Assembly: GCA_011523285.1 (NCBI GenBank) | Contig: WTHC01000014.1 | Location: forward strand, 1-32,826 | Source of the DNA: Nitrosopumilaceae archaeon | GTDB lineage: Archaea > Thermoproteota > Nitrososphaeria > Nitrososphaerales > Nitrosopumilaceae | Direction: 5' to 3' | Length of the DNA: 32,826 nucleotides | Part shown: positions 17,479-25,360 of the stretch, one piece after another | How the letters are laid out: each line of letters begins with the position of its first letter | Numbering within the stretch: position 1 is the stretch's first letter | Made by a program: the position numbers and the translations under genes | Notes under the pieces: generated by a model | Seen by the model: the letters and a program-made list of their open reading frames with translations, nothing else | The model's database searches: none | Told to the model about the DNA's origin: nothing

Positions 17479-17890
17479 TATTAGATAACACTTTTCCTCT
17501 AGACTGAATAATTTTTTGTTTTGCGTTATTAGTAATATTTTTAATTTTTATTACATATTTGTTCTTGATTGATCCACCACCTAGTAATTTATCATATCCC
17601 AAACTAGTCAGATCTAAAATTTTCGTCTCAGAGTCTTTAAATTTATAGTTTATATTATCCAGATCACGTATATTGATCCATTTTTTGATTATTTTTTGAT
17701 TTGGAGGATGCATAGAATCATGTCCAAAATGATTTGGGTCATATTTCAACATAGAGCTGAAATGATGCTTTAATTGTCCAGTTTGACCTTGCCCACCTTT
17801 ATGACCTGTAGATCTATGTTGTCCTATTTGTCCCCAACCATGTGTCCTAGATCCACGATATTTTCTAGTTTTTCTTAATCTAGTAGCCAT
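17471..17890 (-). CDS. rpl15: Large ribosomal subunit protein uL15
   Basis: uL15 is a universal large-subunit protein. The N-terminus RLRKTRKYRGSRTHGWGQ and HRSTGHKGGQGQTG (about 26-39) are the archaeal/eukaryotic signature; LDLTSLGYDKLLGGG lies in the C-terminal domain. The 139-aa length is normal. It overlaps secY by 8 bases and abuts uL30, giving the conserved uL30-uL15-secY order. Confidence 0.95.
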   Translation of the reverse strand: MATRLRKTRKYRGSRTHGWGQIGQHRSTGHKGGQGQTGQLKHHFSSMLKYDPNHFGHDSMHPPNQKIIKKWINIRDLDNINYKFKDSETKILDLTSLGYDKLLGGGSIKNKYVIKIKNITNNAKQKIIQSRGKVLSNND

Positions 17891-18358
17891 TTAGATCATA
17901 TTTTTAATTAAAACGCCCAGGTCTTTATTATATCCAAGTATTCCTTTTTCAGTATACATTTTCTTGGTGCTTTTTTTAAACCCATGTTTAGGCGGAGACA
18001 AAGCAAACCATGGTTTCAGTGTTTTTATCTTAGACATGGTTGTTCTACCATCAGATATAGAATGTGCCAATTGAGCAATATTATCAAAACCAGACTTCAT
18101 AGCATCATCTTCAGTAAACTTTATGTGTCCTATTTTATATGCTCTTTTATTTAATAATTCTTCCACCAGAGATATTTCTGCATCGGTCCAACAGATATAA
18201 TTTTTAATTTTATTAAGCATTCCAATTGAATCATTCTTATTTTGGATTATTGTAGCACGGTATTTTTTTTCCAAGTTAAATAGTTTCAATGTGGTAGATG
18301 CCCAATGAGGCAAGTTCACTTGTCCTTTAATTCGCAAAACTAGAAGAGAATTTGTCAT
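17891..18358 (-). CDS. rpl30: Large ribosomal subunit protein uL30
   Basis: This is the archaeal long form of uL30. LLVLRIKGQVNLPHW at the N-terminus is the ferredoxin-like core start; LKPWFALSPPKHGFKKS in the last third is the archaeal/eukaryotic extension. The 155-aa length is as expected. It begins 4 bases after uS5 ends, with a GGTTGATT sequence just before the ATG that may act as a weak ribosome binding site. Confidence 0.95.
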   Translation of the reverse strand: MTNSLLVLRIKGQVNLPHWASTTLKLFNLEKKYRATIIQNKNDSIGMLNKIKNYICWTDAEISLVEELLNKRAYKIGHIKFTEDDAMKSGFDNIAQLAHSISDGRTTMSKIKTLKPWFALSPPKHGFKKSTKKMYTEKGILGYNKDLGVLIKNMI

Positions 18359-18362
18359 ATAA

Positions 18363-19001
18363 TCAACCTTGACTGAAAGTGTTTCTTAAACATTGCATAA
18401 CAGCTTTAGAAGTAGAATTCATTGTTGATGTGGATCCTTTTGCACTGGTCCAGGCATCTTTTAATCCAGCCAATTTAAGTAATCGTCTAATTTGCCCTCC
18501 TGCAACCAATCCCAAACCTCTAGGAGCTGGAAGTATTTCTATTACTACACTACCGCCTTTACCAGACACTCTAAAAGGAACTGAGTGGTGTTGATCACAT
18601 CTACATTCCCAACTTCCACAACCTAATTTAATAGGATTTATATTCAAATATGCCACATTAGTAGCTTTTTCAATGGCAGTTCTCATTTGTTTAGATTTAC
18701 CTTGTCCTATACCTAACCATCCTTTTTCATTTCCTACTGCAACCATAGCTTTAAATCTTGTAGATTGGCCATTAGCAGTCATTTTTTGAATTATTCCAAC
18801 GTCTATTACTTCCATCTTTAGATCAGGTAAGAGTTTTCTAATTATTTCAGACTCTTGGATTCTATAACCATTTTCAAATATTTCAGACATAGCTGTGATT
18901 TCTCCAGATACAACTTTCTTACCTAATGTTGTACGAGGCATCCAGTTGATCATTTTTTGATCCGAATTGGAATCACGTTGAGTGTTTTTATTTTTGTTCA
19001 T
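18363..19001 (-). CDS. rps5: Small ribosomal subunit protein uS5
   Basis: uS5 binds near the mRNA entry and decoding region. ANGQSTRFKAMVAVGNEKGW is the S5 RNA-binding segment, GCGSWECRCDQHHSVPF the archaeal insertion, and GSVVIEILPAPRGLGLVAGG the C-terminal domain start. The 212 aa include a polar N-terminal extension (NKNKNTQRDSNSDQK). It lies between uL18 and uL30 with 4-base gaps. Confidence 0.96.
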   Translation of the reverse strand: MNKNKNTQRDSNSDQKMINWMPRTTLGKKVVSGEITAMSEIFENGYRIQESEIIRKLLPDLKMEVIDVGIIQKMTANGQSTRFKAMVAVGNEKGWLGIGQGKSKQMRTAIEKATNVAYLNINPIKLGCGSWECRCDQHHSVPFRVSGKGGSVVIEILPAPRGLGLVAGGQIRRLLKLAGLKDAWTSAKGSTSTMNSTSKAVMQCLRNTFSQG

Positions 19002-19005
19002 TTTT

Positions 19006-19485
19006 TTACCATTTATTTATTATTGATTTGATACTTTCTATGTTATTTTTTACAGAAAGATGCGCTCCATTTATTCGTTGTTCTGTAGGAAAAGTGCTTG
19101 AATCTGCTGGAATTTGTAGGCCTGCATCTATTAATCCTTTGAGTGCAGCTGCCATTCTTTGTGTATACTTATCTGTGCCACTATACAAGATAACATTTTT
19201 GATTCCTTTAATTATTGATTTTTTTCCTGCCAAATAGCCCGTAAGATATGCTGCAGATATATTTTTTCTAGAACCTTTCCACCCTTCATTAATCAAGAAT
19301 CTAGAGTGTGCTGATGCCACTACTAAATCTCCTGTAAATACAGGTTTATGAATTTGCACTAATGTATTTTCGTTAGAAATTTTAACTGTGACAAAATCAG
19401 ATTTATTCATTAGCATAGATCTTCTTTTACGATAATTAGTTTTTTTCAATTTAGCTCTTTTTAATATTTTTTTGTATTTCATCAT
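19006..19485 (-). CDS. rpl18: Large ribosomal subunit protein uL18
   Basis: uL18 binds 5S rRNA. Its N-terminus is a basic YKKILKRAKLKKTNYRKRRS, followed by VTVKISNENTLVQI and AAYLTGYLAGKKS typical of the archaeal form. The gene starts with two ATG codons. It is the first gene of this transcription unit: eL19, which precedes it in most archaea, lies 5 kb away on the other strand. A TATA-like box sits 24-33 bases before the first ATG. Confidence 0.94.
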   Translation of the reverse strand: MMKYKKILKRAKLKKTNYRKRRSMLMNKSDFVTVKISNENTLVQIHKPVFTGDLVVASAHSRFLINEGWKGSRKNISAAYLTGYLAGKKSIIKGIKNVILYSGTDKYTQRMAAALKGLIDAGLQIPADSSTFPTEQRINGAHLSVKNNIESIKSIINKW

Positions 19486-19508
19486 TAGCGCAAAAACTTA
19501 AACTTACT

Positions 19509-19518
19509 CTTATAAAAG
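19509..19518 (-). promoter_or_regulatory. TATA box of the uL18-uS5-uL30-uL15-secY operon
   Basis: The minus strand reads CTTTTATAAG, centred about 28 bases before the uL18 ATG and directly after the argF stop. This spacing predicts transcription starting at or a base or two before the ATG, that is, a leaderless mRNA. It is the promoter this operon would need after losing its usual upstream ribosomal genes. Confidence 0.6.
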
Positions 19519-20439
19519 TTAAGGATCAAACAGTGATAATAATAATGCTTTCTGCATATGTAATCTATTTTCAGCTTCACTCCAAATTACAGATTGAGTA
19601 CTATCTAGTACTGAATTTGTTACTTCATAACCTCGTTTTGCAGGCAGACAATGTAAAAAAATTGCATTTTTATTTGCTTTTTTCATAAGTGATGAATTTA
19701 TTCTGAACTTAGGTAAAAATTTTTGTATTCTTTCGTTTTGTTGGTTAATATTATGTATTGAAACAAATGTATCAGTCATAACTACATCAGCTTGATCAAT
19801 CATGTTTGATGGATTGTCACCTATTTCAATGGATATATATTTTCTTGATTCTTTAATTATATCTATGTTAGGTTCGTAACCTAGTGGAGATGCTATGGAC
19901 ATATTTATTCCCAATTTTGAACATCCATAAATTAATGAATTACATACGTTAGTACAGTCACCAATCCATGCTATTTTGATGTGGTTTAGATCACCTTTTT
20001 GTTCTTTGATAGTCATTAAATCCGCCAAAATTTGACATGGATGAAATGTATTGGATAATCCATTTATGACCGGAACACTTGAGTTGTTTGCTAATAATTC
20101 AATTTGTTTATGTTCATAAACCCTCGCCATTATTACATCTACGTAAACGGATAAAGTTTTAGCTGTATCCTCTATTGATTCTCCTAAAGACAATTGTAAA
20201 TCTTGTTGAGATAGGTTTATTGCATGACCACCAAGCTGTAACATAGCTAATTCAAAACTTATTCGTGTCCTAGTAGACGGTTTTTGAAAAATCATGGCCA
20301 TGGTTTTGTTTTTCAACCCACAGAGGTTTTTACATAATTCAGGATAACGTTTAAGCTTCATGCCCAATTCTATTAATTGCAATAATTCATTTGTAGTTAA
20401 TTCGTTAATAGAAAGTAAATTCTTTGTGAGTAATTTCAT
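19519..20439 (-). CDS. argF: Ornithine carbamoyltransferase
   Basis: This enzyme joins carbamoyl phosphate and ornithine to citrulline in arginine synthesis. STRTR (55-59) binds carbamoyl phosphate, HPCQ (133-136) is the second carbamoyl-phosphate motif, and FLHCLPAKRGYEV (261-273) carries the catalytic HCLP. The 306-aa length is normal. The ornithine loop reads DTFVSIH where DVWVSMG is common, a modest deviation. It overlaps ftsY by four bases, so it is probably co-transcribed with pfdA-ftsY although unrelated in function. Confidence 0.95.
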   Translation of the reverse strand: MKLLTKNLLSINELTTNELLQLIELGMKLKRYPELCKNLCGLKNKTMAMIFQKPSTRTRISFELAMLQLGGHAINLSQQDLQLSLGESIEDTAKTLSVYVDVIMARVYEHKQIELLANNSSVPVINGLSNTFHPCQILADLMTIKEQKGDLNHIKIAWIGDCTNVCNSLIYGCSKLGINMSIASPLGYEPNIDIIKESRKYISIEIGDNPSNMIDQADVVMTDTFVSIHNINQQNERIQKFLPKFRINSSLMKKANKNAIFLHCLPAKRGYEVTNSVLDSTQSVIWSEAENRLHMQKALLLSLFDP

Positions 20440-21596
20440 TTTCTAAATATATCAAAAAATCTTTTTTTCTTTGTTAGTATTTTATGCACATTTTGTTGTT
20501 CTGTATTTGATTCATTTATTTTGTTACCATTAGTTGAATTTGTGCTAATTTTATCATAGCTAGTATTCTTTATATTTTCATCTTCAGTATTATTATTTAC
20601 GTATTGGCTAGCATATGTTAGTGATTTGTTGTTTTGAGATTTGTGTATTCTTTCGATTTGTTTGTTGGTGGTAGATATGTTTTGTGATACTGCAAATATA
20701 CTATTTACATATTCACTTTTGTCAAATTGTTTTAAATCTTCGTAATTCTGACCAGTTCCCAAATACAAAATTGGTGTTGCAGTCAATTTCATAATTGATA
20801 AAGCTGCACCGCCTCTAGAGTCAGCGTCAGCTTTAGTTAGTATGGCCCCATCAAATTTAATATAATTATAAAATTCTTGTGCTTGATTGACTACATCATT
20901 ACCTGCGAGTGAATCTCCAACAAATAATTTCAAGTCTGGTTTTGACACATTAGCTATTTTAGAGATTTGATCCATAAGATTTTTACTAGTTTGCATTCTC
21001 CCAGCTGTATCAATTAGTACGCAATCAACATTATGCGATTGTGCGTGTAGAATAGCGTCACGAGCTACAGATGCTGGGTCTGCACCATAATTTTGATGTA
21101 CTAATTTAATATTAAGATTATTAGCGTGTACTTGTAATTGTTCAATCGCTCCAGCTCTATAAGTGTCTGAAGCTGCTATAACTGCAGAAACATTAGATTT
21201 TTTCAACATGTAAGCAATTTTAGCAAGTGTGGTTGTTTTTCCAGTACCGTTAATACCTACAAACATTATAACAAAAACGCCATCATTGTTAGTCTTAGTA
21301 CGAGAAGAAATAAGAGAATTAATATTAATAACTTGAATTGCGTCAAATAACGATGATATATTTTGTGTTAAGCTATTTTGTACTATTTGATGTATTTTAT
21401 TTTTGTTTACTTTGGTACCAATAAGTTTGTGTTGTAGATCTTGTTTTAATAAATCAATTATATCTATTGCCACATCTGATTCTATTAATGCAATTTCCAA
21501 TTCAGATAAAATTTTGTCTAGATCTGCTGTACTTATTTCGGTATCATGTATATTGTTTGCAATATTTAAGAATACATTACGTAGTTTGGTAAACAA
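20436..21596 (-). CDS. ftsY: Signal recognition particle receptor FtsY with C-terminal extension
   Basis: FtsY is the SRP receptor GTPase that delivers ribosomes to SecYEG. The N domain (about 1-90) is followed by the G domain: G1 GINGTGKTTTLAK (114-126), SDTYRAGAIEQL (143-154), DTAGR (196-200), TKADADSRGGA (254-264) and LGTGQNYEDL (279-288). The NG core ends near residue 302. An 84-residue tail follows that is unusual for archaeal FtsY: Asn/Ser/Thr/Gln-rich and probably disordered, ending LTKKKRFFDIFRK. There is no acidic N-terminal A domain. It sits between pfdA and argF, and pfdA-ftsY is a common archaeal pair. Confidence 0.95.
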   Translation of the reverse strand: MFTKLRNVFLNIANNIHDTEISTADLDKILSELEIALIESDVAIDIIDLLKQDLQHKLIGTKVNKNKIHQIVQNSLTQNISSLFDAIQVININSLISSRTKTNNDGVFVIMFVGINGTGKTTTLAKIAYMLKKSNVSAVIAASDTYRAGAIEQLQVHANNLNIKLVHQNYGADPASVARDAILHAQSHNVDCVLIDTAGRMQTSKNLMDQISKIANVSKPDLKLFVGDSLAGNDVVNQAQEFYNYIKFDGAILTKADADSRGGAALSIMKLTATPILYLGTGQNYEDLKQFDKSEYVNSIFAVSQNISTTNKQIERIHKSQNNKSLTYASQYVNNNTEDENIKNTSYDKISTNSTNGNKINESNTEQQNVHKILTKKKRFFDIFRK

Positions 21597-21597
21597 A

Positions 21598-22023
21598 TTA
21601 TTTCGTATTGGTTTTTTGTGATGCTTGTGTCAAACGATTAATTTCTTGTTTTCCTTGCTCTAATTTGATCGCAATATCTTGTTTCTGTATAGATGTGTTT
21701 TTGAGAGCTAATTCGATTTCTTTAATTCTTGATTCTAAATAATTTATTGCATTAGTTTTATTTTTTTCTATCATTATTCCACTACCAACATTAAGAGCAA
21801 TCTTTTGATTAGAAATAATTTTTGTTTTAATATATGCACCCATTCCAATTGGCATAAGTGTATCAGATTCTAATTTCTCGCTTAACGACATAATTGATTC
21901 TATAGCAGATTTTGCTTCGCGTAACACATTAACCAATGTGTTTTCTTTTTGAATCAAATCAGCAAAATATGTTTCAAGTGTTTGTATTTGGTATAATAAT
22001 TTTTGTGCTTGATCTTCACTCAT
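21598..22023 (-). CDS. pfdA: Prefoldin subunit alpha
   Basis: Prefoldin is a hexameric chaperone that passes unfolded proteins to the thermosome. The alpha subunit has an N-terminal helix (QAQKLLYQIQTLETYFADLI), a central beta-hairpin region including LMPIGMGAYIKTKI, and a C-terminal helix (EIELALKNTSIQKQDIAIKL), giving a long antiparallel coiled coil. The 141-aa length is typical. It precedes ftsY by one base, as in many archaea; the usual upstream eL31-eIF6-eL20 genes are not here. TTTATAATT lies about 26 bases before the ATG. Confidence 0.9.
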   Translation of the reverse strand: MSEDQAQKLLYQIQTLETYFADLIQKENTLVNVLREAKSAIESIMSLSEKLESDTLMPIGMGAYIKTKIISNQKIALNVGSGIMIEKNKTNAINYLESRIKEIELALKNTSIQKQDIAIKLEQGKQEINRLTQASQKTNTK

Positions 22024-22044
22024 TTGTATTTACAACCATTTATT

Positions 22045-22053
22045 AATTATAAA
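22045..22053 (-). promoter_or_regulatory. Candidate TATA box of the pfdA-ftsY-argF unit
   Basis: The minus strand reads TTTATAATT, centred about 26 bases before the pfdA ATG, which predicts a leaderless transcript. Confidence 0.5.
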
Positions 22054-22100
22054 TGCATTTACGTGATATATTAATTAAATTCTAAAAAAAATAATATGGG

Positions 22101-22718
22101 TCATACAGAATTAAATCTGTTTTCTACCTCGTTCCAATTAACTATGTTCCACCATTGCGATATGTATTCATGTCTTTTATTTTGATATTTAAGGTAGTAT
22201 GCATGTTCCCATACATCTAAGCCCAATAATGGAATTAAACCTAATGTACGAGGACTAGTTTGATTTGGCATTGCTTTAAATTCAATTTTGTTAAGGTTTT
22301 TGTTATATACCAACCATCCCCAGCCACTCCCTTGTATAGATGCTGTGTTAGTAGAAAACAATGTCTTAAATTCTTCAAAACTTCCAAACGTAGAAGAGAT
22401 CAAATCTGCTAGTTTGCCACCAGGAGATCCTCCACCAGTAGGCGACATATTATTCCAAAACAATCTATGATTATCAAACCCACCAGCATTAAAATTCAAT
22501 GCATTGCGAAAAGATTCAGGTACTTGATCTATATCATTGAGTATTTCAAGAATGTTTTTATTTTGTATTTCCGGCGATAGTTTTTCCAAAGTTGCATTCA
22601 TCACATCAGTATATTTTTGATGGTGCTTAGTATGATGTATCTCCATAGTTTTTTTATCTATATAAGGTTCTAATGCATCATATTCATATGGCATTTTTGG
22701 AAGATCATATTTAACCAT
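22101..22718 (-). CDS. sod: Superoxide dismutase (Fe/Mn family)
   Basis: This enzyme dismutates superoxide. The metal ligands are H28 (TMEIHHTKHH), H84 (FDNHRLFW), D168 and H172 (LDVWEHAYYLKYQNKR). Q153 in PNQTS sits where manganese-type enzymes carry their active-site Gln, and SPTGGGSPGG and GSGWGWLV are also of the bacterial manganese/cambialistic type. The position after GG is Phe-Asp instead of the frequent His-x, but this residue is not a ligand. No signal peptide, so it is cytoplasmic. 205 aa is normal. It lies between pckA and pfdA with its own short upstream region containing an inverted repeat. Confidence 0.95.
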   Translation of the reverse strand: MVKYDLPKMPYEYDALEPYIDKKTMEIHHTKHHQKYTDVMNATLEKLSPEIQNKNILEILNDIDQVPESFRNALNFNAGGFDNHRLFWNNMSPTGGGSPGGKLADLISSTFGSFEEFKTLFSTNTASIQGSGWGWLVYNKNLNKIEFKAMPNQTSPRTLGLIPLLGLDVWEHAYYLKYQNKRHEYISQWWNIVNWNEVENRFNSV

Positions 22719-22722
22719 AGCG

Positions 22723-22735
22723 AGTGTATCACACT
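22723..22735. promoter_or_regulatory. Inverted repeat upstream of sod (AGTGTatcACACT)
   Basis: A perfect 5-base inverted repeat with a 3-base centre lies 5-17 bases before the sod ATG and downstream of an AT-rich TATA-like stretch (around 22738-22750). This position overlaps the likely transcription start, where an archaeal repressor would bind. It is short, and chance occurrence is possible. Confidence 0.35.
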
Positions 22736-22780
22736 ATGTAATTTATTAGTTTATGAAATTTTAAAGCTATAATTTAGGTT

Positions 22781-24385
22781 TTAATTATTAGTATTAGGTC
22801 CAGCATCACGTATTTGTTGTGAGACATCTTTAAATTTTTGAAAATTACTTACAAACATTTGAGCGAGTTTATTTGCAGTAACGTCGTAAGAGTCTTTATT
22901 ATCCCAAGTATTTCTAGGGTTTAATATTTTAGATGGTACCCCACTGCAGCGTAATGGAATATACAAATTAAATAGTTTATTATATTCATATCCTGAAGAA
23001 TCAATTGTCCCATTTAGTGTGGCAGAGACCATAGATCTACTATAAGATATATTGATTCTAGTACCAACCCCATATGGTCCCATCGTCCATCCTGTGTTTA
23101 TTAGATAAACTTTGGTATTGTATTTAGTTATTCTTTCACCCAGCATTTTGGCGTACAAATAAGCAGATCTAGGCATAAATGGAGCTCCAAAACATTCAGA
23201 AAAAACTGCTTTAGGTTCTTTAATTCCTCTTTCAGTACCTGCTAATTTGCTTGTATATCCAGACATAAAATGAAACATAGCTGCATTTTTGGTTAATTTG
23301 GATACAGGTGGAAGCACCCCAAGCGCATCTGCTGTAAGAAACAAGATCACTTTAGGATGGTTTCCCACGCTAGGGGATTTAGCACCGGCGATATAATGCA
23401 ATGGATAAGCAGCCCTTGTATTTTCAGTTATACTGTTATCATCAAAATCAGGCTCAGATGTGTGTGGATCTACGGTTACATTTTCGAGTATTGTGCCTTT
23501 TTTAATAGCATTCCAGATTTGTGGTTCTTTATTTTTGTTAAGCCTAATACATTTGGCATAGCATCCACCTTCAAAGTTAAATATACCATCTTCAGACCAT
23601 CCATGTTCATCGTCACCAATTAGAGATCTATCTGGATCTGCAGATAAACTTGTTTTTCCAGTGCCAGATAAACCAAAAAATAATGTAGTATCACCTTTAG
23701 GTCCTACATTTGCAGAGCAATGCATAGGAAGTATGTTTTTTGTAGGCAATATGTAATTCATAATAGAAAACATAGCTTTTTTTATTTCTCCAGCATATCT
23801 GGTACCGCCTATTAGTACTAATTTTTGCGAGAGGTTGATTAATATGAAAACATTAGAATGAGTTTTATCATTTTTCGGTATTGCATTAAAATTATTAATA
23901 CACAAAATTGTGAATTCTGGAGTGTGTGATTTTAATTCATTAGTAGTTGGCCTAATAAACAATTGTCTTGCAAAAAGATTTTGCCATGCATGATCATTTA
24001 TTATTCTAATAGGAATTCTGATATTTTTATCTGCGCCTGTAAAACCATCAAATATAAATAATTCTTTACCCTGTATGAATTTCTTCATTCTTTCAAAAAT
24101 TTTATCAAAATCATTTGGTGAGAATTTGTTGTTTATTTTACCCCAAACTATAGTATCATGAGTATTATTATCATATACTATATATCTATCATTTGGGGAT
24201 CTGCCTGTATATTCCCCAGTAGTAACAGAGATAGATCCATTATTTGTTACTATACCTTCGTTTTTTTCAATTATTAATTTAACAAGCTTAGCAACAGTCA
24301 AATTACGATGTATAAGATGAGACTGAATAATTTCTTTGCCTAATTTCAAACAATGTTGGTTTTTGTCTAGCTCATATTTTTTCAT
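22781..24385 (-). CDS. pckA: Phosphoenolpyruvate carboxykinase (ATP)
   Basis: PckA converts oxaloacetate and ATP to phosphoenolpyruvate, the entry to gluconeogenesis, or the reverse. The ATP-type signature is clear: RYAGEIKKAMF (196-206), P-loop GLSGTGKTSLS (238-248) and GDDEHGW (257-263); EYTGRSPNDRY (58-68) is the substrate-binding start and RAYPLHYIAG follows. The 534-aa length fits the ATP-dependent family and not the GTP one. Unlike many genes here it has a Shine-Dalgarno-like GAGGT five bases before ATG. It is divergent from eL32, with 127 bases between the start codons. Confidence 0.96.
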   Translation of the reverse strand: MKKYELDKNQHCLKLGKEIIQSHLIHRNLTVAKLVKLIIEKNEGIVTNNGSISVTTGEYTGRSPNDRYIVYDNNTHDTIVWGKINNKFSPNDFDKIFERMKKFIQGKELFIFDGFTGADKNIRIPIRIINDHAWQNLFARQLFIRPTTNELKSHTPEFTILCINNFNAIPKNDKTHSNVFILINLSQKLVLIGGTRYAGEIKKAMFSIMNYILPTKNILPMHCSANVGPKGDTTLFFGLSGTGKTSLSADPDRSLIGDDEHGWSEDGIFNFEGGCYAKCIRLNKNKEPQIWNAIKKGTILENVTVDPHTSEPDFDDNSITENTRAAYPLHYIAGAKSPSVGNHPKVILFLTADALGVLPPVSKLTKNAAMFHFMSGYTSKLAGTERGIKEPKAVFSECFGAPFMPRSAYLYAKMLGERITKYNTKVYLINTGWTMGPYGVGTRINISYSRSMVSATLNGTIDSSGYEYNKLFNLYIPLRCSGVPSKILNPRNTWDNKDSYDVTANKLAQMFVSNFQKFKDVSQQIRDAGPNTNN

Positions 24386-24390
24386 AGTTT

Positions 24391-24395
24391 ACCTC
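24391..24395 (-). promoter_or_regulatory. Shine-Dalgarno sequence of pckA
   Basis: GAGGT lies five bases upstream of the pckA ATG on the minus strand. It indicates that this mRNA has a leader, in contrast to the leaderless-looking ribosomal genes nearby. Confidence 0.6.
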
Positions 24396-24484
24396 GTAAT
24401 ACACAGACATACAAAAATCGAATCATACAGTAAATCGATGCAACTTACTTTCCTTATTATCTCTTTCTAAAAATGAGGAACCTA

Positions 24485-24495
24485 TTTATTTAAAA
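24485..24495 (+). promoter_or_regulatory. Candidate TATA box of the eL32-eL19 unit
   Basis: TTTATTTAAAA is centred about 23 bases before the eL32 ATG within the 127-base divergent region shared with pckA. It fits a leaderless or near-leaderless transcript. The rest of this region shows no other clear element. Confidence 0.45.
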
Positions 24496-24512
24496 ATTTA
24501 GGAATAAATAAC

Positions 24513-24905
24513 ATGTCACTAAATAAGATTAATACAATTACGAAAAATAAGCCTAATTTTATAAGAAAAGAAAGCTGGCGCTATAAAAGACTTGAAACAA
24601 CGTGGAGAAAACCTAAAGGTATAGACAATCACCAGAGAAAGCAAAAAAAGAGTGTTCCTCCAATTGTAAAAGTTGGTTACCGTGGACCAAAAAAAACTAG
24701 AGGGTTACATCCATCAGGATATACTGACAATTTAATATATAACATAACAAACTTAGATAAATTAAATCCCAAATTAGATGGTATACGAATAGGACACAGT
24801 GTAGGCACAAAAAAGCGCGAGCAGATTGTCACACAAGCAATAAAAATGAGATTTAAAATTTTTAATAGCAGGGTAATGAAAAATGGTAGTAAATCTCAAA
24901 GCTAA
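24513..24905 (+). CDS. rpl32e: Large ribosomal subunit protein eL32
   Basis: eL32 is an archaeal/eukaryotic large-subunit protein. NFIRKESWRYKRLETTWRKP and VGYRGPKKTRGLHPSGY are diagnostic, with IRIGHSVGTKKREQIVTQA near the end. The 130-aa length is normal. In most archaea it lies between uL6 and eL19 in the spc operon; here eL19 follows with a 23-base overlap but uL6 is absent, and the divergent pckA lies upstream. Confidence 0.94.
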   Translation: MSLNKINTITKNKPNFIRKESWRYKRLETTWRKPKGIDNHQRKQKKSVPPIVKVGYRGPKKTRGLHPSGYTDNLIYNITNLDKLNPKLDGIRIGHSVGTKKREQIVTQAIKMRFKIFNSRVMKNGSKSQS

Positions 24906-25338
24906 AAAACAATTAATTTCACGAGTAACCAAAGTAGGAATAAATAGAATAAAGTTTAATTTAGAAAATCTAGACGAGATAGCGGATGCAATAACTAGAG
25001 AAAATATAAGAAGTTTAATCACAGCAGATAAAATAAAAATAAACCCAATACGAGGAATATCCAGAGGTCGAAGTAAAGCAAAAAAGGAACAAAAAAGTAA
25101 ACGTGGTACAAAACCAGGTTCAAAACATGGAAAAAAAAATGCTAGGCTAGGTAGGAAAAAAAAATATATCAGTAAAGTACGTTCCTTACGCTATAGATTA
25201 AAGATATCAAAAAAACATGGAGATATTACAAATAAAGTGTTTTGGAACATGTATAAAAAAATCCAAGGGAATAGAATAAGGAATAATGCACATCTAAGAG
25301 AGCTGTTGAATGAGGAAATTAAGAAAAAAAATCAATAG
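24883..25338 (+). CDS. rpl19e: Large ribosomal subunit protein eL19
   Basis: eL19 forms an intersubunit bridge. VNLKAKKQLISRVTKVGINR is the family N-terminus; ENIRSLITADKIKINPIRG and GISRGRSKAKKEQKSKRG follow, and a long basic helix ends the 151 residues. The start lies within the last codons of eL32, so translation is probably coupled. uL18, its usual downstream neighbour, is at 19485 on the opposite strand. Confidence 0.95.
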   Translation: MVVNLKAKKQLISRVTKVGINRIKFNLENLDEIADAITRENIRSLITADKIKINPIRGISRGRSKAKKEQKSKRGTKPGSKHGKKNARLGRKKKYISKVRSLRYRLKISKKHGDITNKVFWNMYKKIQGNRIRNNAHLRELLNEEIKKKNQ

Positions 25339-25360
25339 AAAATCACAGTACATATAATAA

